Assembly (NCBI GenBank): GCA_000010565.1
Contig: AP009389.1
Location: 2,356,001-2,420,000 of the forward strand
Length of the DNA: 64,000 bases
Reading direction: 5' to 3'
Source: Pelotomaculum thermopropionicum SI
GTDB lineage: Bacteria; Bacillota; Desulfotomaculia; Desulfotomaculales; Pelotomaculaceae
Shown: positions 61,323 through 64,000 of the stretch, one piece after another
Layout of the letters: each line of letters begins with the position of its first letter
Position numbering within the stretch: position 1 is the first letter of the stretch
Position numbers and translations under genes: made by a program
Notes under the pieces: model-generated
The model's input: only the letters and a program-made list of their open reading frames with translations
Told to the model about the DNA's origin: nothing
Database searches by the model: none

Positions 61323-62630
61323 TTAAATACTTTTTCTTAGTTGGCCCGGCTTCTTTAACAGGACCGGCATCAGACCGGCGACAACCAGGCAGACGACCAG
61401 GAAAACGTCGCCGCCGGTAAAAGACCCCGTTGCGTTTTTTAAAAAACCCACCACGTAGGGTCCCACAAACCCGCCCAGGTTGCCGACGCTGTTAATTAAG
61501 GCAATCGTTCCGGCAGCCGCAACATCTGTCAAAAAAGATCCCGGCAGCGCCCAGAACGGGCCGAAGGCGCCGTAGATGCCCATGGCGGTGACGGTGAAGA
61601 AGACGAGCTGCCAGCCGACCGTTTTCACCACCAGCATGCTGACAGCCAGCCCAATGCCGCCGGTCAACAGCATTAACATGGTGTGGCAGCGCCTTTCCCC
61701 GGTCCGGTCGGAATGACGGGAAACGAGAATCATACTGAACAGAGAACCGATATAAGGTATGGCCACAAGCCAACCCACCGTCTGGTTGGTAAAAGTGGTG
61801 GACAATCCCTTGACGATGGTCGGCAGCCACATGTTGAAACCGTAAAACCCCGTCACCCAGAAAAAGTAGATCAGGGCCAGGATAATTACGTCCCGGTCGG
61901 CAAAGGCCTGCCACAGAGTGTAGGCTTTATGGGCCTTTTTCGCGTCAACTTCTTCGTTAAGTCTGTTAATCAGCCAGTTCCTCTCCTCCGCGGTGAGCCA
62001 TTTGGCCTGGCCGGGCTTGTCCGTGAGGTAAAACGGCGTGATCAACCCGAAAATCACCGCCGGCGCCGCCTCCAGGATGAACATCCACTGCCAGCCGGCC
62101 AGGTTCAGCCAGTGCACGCCGAGCAGGGAAGTGGAAACGGGGCCGCCGATGATGCTGCCCACCGGCACGGCCAGCATGAACAAGGCCACCGCCCGCGCCT
62201 GCTCTTTGGCCTGAAACCAGCAGCTCAAATAATAGATAATCCCGGGCATAAAGCTGGCTTCCGCCAGGCCGAGCAGAAAACGCACGGTGTAGAACTGCCA
62301 CGGTGTGCGGACAAAAGCCATCAGGCCGGCAATGAGGCCCCAGGTAATTAAAATACGGGCGAGCCAGAGCCGGGCGCTCCACCTGGCCATAATCAAATTG
62401 CCGGGAATCTCCATTATGAAATAACCGATAAAGAAAATGCCCGCACCCAGTCCGTAAACGGCGCTGCTGAATCCCAGGTCATTATTCATCGCCAGGGCCG
62501 CGTAACCCACGTTCACACGATCGAGGAATGAGATGATGTAGAGCACGAAAATATACGGTATGATGCGTATGAAACGCTTCTTTTGCACGCCTGCCTCCAG
62601 GTCGCCTGCCGGGATGCCTGTAGTTGACAT
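61323..62630 (-). CDS. MFS transporter, anion:cation symporter (ACS) family
   Basis: 435 residues from ATG 62630, chosen for AAAGGTG upstream; a longer frame to 62732 has no site. Twelve helices. FLDRVNVGYAALAMNNDLGF and GLAEASFMPGIIYYLSCWF are typical of ACS members that import organic anions such as tartrate or hydroxy acids. The middle loop is hydrophilic (LINRLNEEVDAKKAHK). An ECF-type promoter is at 62859. Confidence 0.9.
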   Translation of the reverse strand: MSTTGIPAGDLEAGVQKKRFIRIIPYIFVLYIISFLDRVNVGYAALAMNNDLGFSSAVYGLGAGIFFIGYFIMEIPGNLIMARWSARLWLARILITWGLIAGLMAFVRTPWQFYTVRFLLGLAEASFMPGIIYYLSCWFQAKEQARAVALFMLAVPVGSIIGGPVSTSLLGVHWLNLAGWQWMFILEAAPAVIFGLITPFYLTDKPGQAKWLTAEERNWLINRLNEEVDAKKAHKAYTLWQAFADRDVIILALIYFFWVTGFYGFNMWLPTIVKGLSTTFTNQTVGWLVAIPYIGSLFSMILVSRHSDRTGERRCHTMLMLLTGGIGLAVSMLVVKTVGWQLVFFTVTAMGIYGAFGPFWALPGSFLTDVAAAGTIALINSVGNLGGFVGPYVVGFLKNATGSFTGGDVFLVVCLVVAGLMPVLLKKPGQLRKSI

Positions 62631-62858
62631 AAAATACACCTTTTTTCTTATATTTGTTCTTATAAATAAATTCCGCTCCGTCAGGCATGTAATGAGCAAC
62701 AAATATTCCGTCATAATCGAGAGCTCTCCCACTGGTGCCGCTGTAGCGGCATGGATGTCTAAATGGGGTGAAACTCCCGGGGATTGCCATAGTGGGGGCA
62801 GGTGTCACCAGTTAAGTACTGCGCATTGCCTGCAGCTGCATTTTTGGTATATATAAGT

Positions 62859-62887
62859 CAATACGTTTGCGGCCGGTTTTCATTACG
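62859..62887 (-). promoter_or_regulatory. ECF-type promoter of the MFS gene, variant
   Basis: CGTAAT, 16 bp, CGTATTG on the minus strand; one change in each half of the common element. Confidence 0.5.
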
Positions 62888-62920
62888 CGTATTTTAAAAA
62901 GTTTTACAGGAACACTTTTA

Positions 62921-63735
62921 TTAGGACTCGGCTTTTTTCAACTCCTCCGTTCGGCCGGTGGTCAAATCGGCTTTGGCGAAATCACTGCCGGCCGGCAGCG
63001 TCATGTAAAACCCACGGGTTTGATCCATCTGTAACGTCCCTTCTTGCAAGCTGCATTCCAGCAGGTGGCCCCCCTGCCGGCGGTCCTCAGTAACAAAATG
63101 CAGATGATAGCCGGGCACATTGAGGCCCTCTATGTACGGCGGGCAGTAAAAGCCAACCACACTTCCCCTGACATTGCGCATTTCAAACACCGGCTGGTTT
63201 TTGGTAACTTCCGCCAGAGGGGGATAGGGTTTTGCCTGCTCAGGCACGCTTCTGGTTTTCACATAAGGGAAGTGCCGTCGATACGAATGGCGTAAAACAT
63301 ATTCCGGTTGGCGATCAGCCCGTCCAGCAACCGCTGCAGATGAGAGTAATCAGCCAATTCCTTCACCTGTTGCGTCCGGTCGGAGCTGAAAAAGGTGACT
63401 GCGGCAAAAGGAGTTTTTTCCCCGTCCGGGGCGGGAAGGACTTTTCCGTCCGCCTTCACCTGCAGGATAATCCCGTCCACCACGACCATTTCCCCATCCA
63501 GCCCGTCAAAGGTCCCGACACCCAGGTCGCCATGTTTTTTCAATTCACCGCAGGTCACTTCCCCGTCATAGAGCCCTTGCAGCAGGGCATTTATGGTAGA
63601 CACCTGAAAAACAGTGTCTTCAGGAGGGCCTGCTTCCCGCAGCTTTTCAGATTTTCCGGCCTGAGCGCATCCAGCCAGGGCCAGCAGCGCCGCCAGCAGC
63701 ATGGCGGCAATCACATGGTACAAATGTCTCGTCAC
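62921..63735 (-). pseudogene. budA: Alpha-acetolactate decarboxylase lipoprotein, frameshifted
   Basis: ATG 63735 begins a lipoprotein signal (LLAALLALAGC) and the first half of acetolactate decarboxylase (TVFQVSTINALLQGLYDGEV ... FYAIRIDGTS). One base is missing near 63260: the frame meets TGA after SLM, while the next frame continues YVKTRSVPEQAKPYPPL through the zinc motif PGYHLHFVTEDRRQGGH to 62921. The enzyme makes acetoin from acetolactate; exported forms are known in some Firmicutes. Inactive unless the shift is a sequencing error. Confidence 0.85.
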
Positions 63736-63860
63736 CGGTTCTTACCTCCTTGCCGGTTCATTTTGTCTTGAATTATTCTCCGTCATTCTCCGTCAGTCAG
63801 GCGGCACTCCTGCCGGTGCCCGGCAAGCCGCCCGTCGTGCCGGGTAAAAAAACGGTTCAG

Positions 63861-63950
63861 TCAGGCATCGGTTATTTGCGTCAGGCGCGCAATCACTGTG
63901 ACGGCTTCTTCCCTGGTGGCCTTAGCCCCGGGCCTGAAGGTTTTGTCCTG
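63861..63950 (-). pseudogene. S-layer homology domain scrap
   Basis: About 28 codons on the minus strand (DKTFRPGAKATREEAVTVIA, RLTQITDA, stop) match an SLH repeat (TFxPxxxxTREEAxxxxAR). There is no start, and TAA precedes it. Probably the tail of a cell-surface protein. Confidence 0.5.
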
Positions 63951-63982
63951 TTATCATAAGGCTCGCTTTGACTTGTTGTAAG

Positions 63983-63989
63983 TTAATAG
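63983..63989 (-). promoter_or_regulatory. Half ECF-type promoter at window edge
   Basis: CTATTAA followed by a leader (CAAAGCGAGCC) shared with the promoters at 29129 and 32810. Its -35 would lie beyond base 64000. It would read towards the SLH scrap and budA. Confidence 0.35.
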
Positions 63990-64000
63990 CTGCTGTTTGG

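Overview
The window looks like the chromosome of a spore-forming, anaerobic Firmicute of the Pelotomaculum/Desulfotomaculum type. Support: a complete spore photoproduct lyase, strong AGGAGG ribosome sites with frequent TTG/GTG starts, GC-rich DNA, tungstate/molybdate transport genes, and NHLP and Nif11-type peptide leaders, which are known from this group. It is accessory DNA: duplications, scraps of genes, transposons and group II intron fragments are everywhere. I see no rRNA or tRNA gene and no CRISPR array.

Layout. 1-600: partial gene and a HicBA-like pair. 660-3400: group II intron fragment behind a terminator, a small Cys/His-rich protein, and a junction joining truncated CopA to truncated ArsC. 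3400-12000: Fe-S protein, then a sigma-54 circuit (sensor kinase, NtrC-type regulator, CBS protein, two paralogous small membrane proteins, TSUP exporter, TIGR02186 protein) with visible enhancer sites and -24/-12 promoter. 12150-14325: tungstate-type ABC genes behind a Moco/Tuco-like riboswitch. 14586-18050: splB, an acyltransferase-like gene, and an ECF sigma gene with a degenerate HPt partner. 18360-25770: partner-switching genes (PP2C phosphatase, RsbW-like kinase, STAS proteins) with an NCS2 permease and an NRAMP transporter. 25900-28540: YcaO remnant and a decaying branched-chain amino acid ABC locus. 28700-36900: NHLP precursors, a VanX/binding-protein/NagZ fusion, VapBC, and a three-precursor NHLP operon with a radical SAM/SPASM maturase. 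36911-42560: second, broken HPt-sigma operon, binding proteins and a cNMP-domain SLC13 transporter. 43031-46501: Tn554-type transposon. 47000-50090: duplicate binding-protein locus and a glutamine synthetase-like enzyme. 50245-60110: tandem-Nif11 precursors (one intact, three broken), a PoyD-type radical SAM epimerase, NHLP genes, IS200, a second VapBC, a PDDEXK nuclease and many gene scraps. 60396-64000: M23 peptidase, MFS transporter, frameshifted acetolactate decarboxylase, S-layer-domain scrap.

What ties it together. Thirteen copies of one bipartite element (TGTAAT, 16 bp, CGTATTA; one copy has 17 bp) lie upstream of NHLP genes, the cell-wall hydrolase fusion, the PP2C operon, both binding-protein genes, the glutamine synthetase-like gene and the MFS gene, always in the gene's direction. 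A fourteenth half-site is cut by the window end. The form is that of an ECF sigma promoter, and each of the two sigma loci is followed at once by such a promoter. I infer that this sigma factor, itself under a promoter with 11-bp-phased TTAAGGT boxes, controls a dispersed peptide (RiPP), cell-wall and transport regulon. That regulon, with the hydrophobic tandem-Nif11 peptides and their epimerase, is the best candidate for an undescribed system here.
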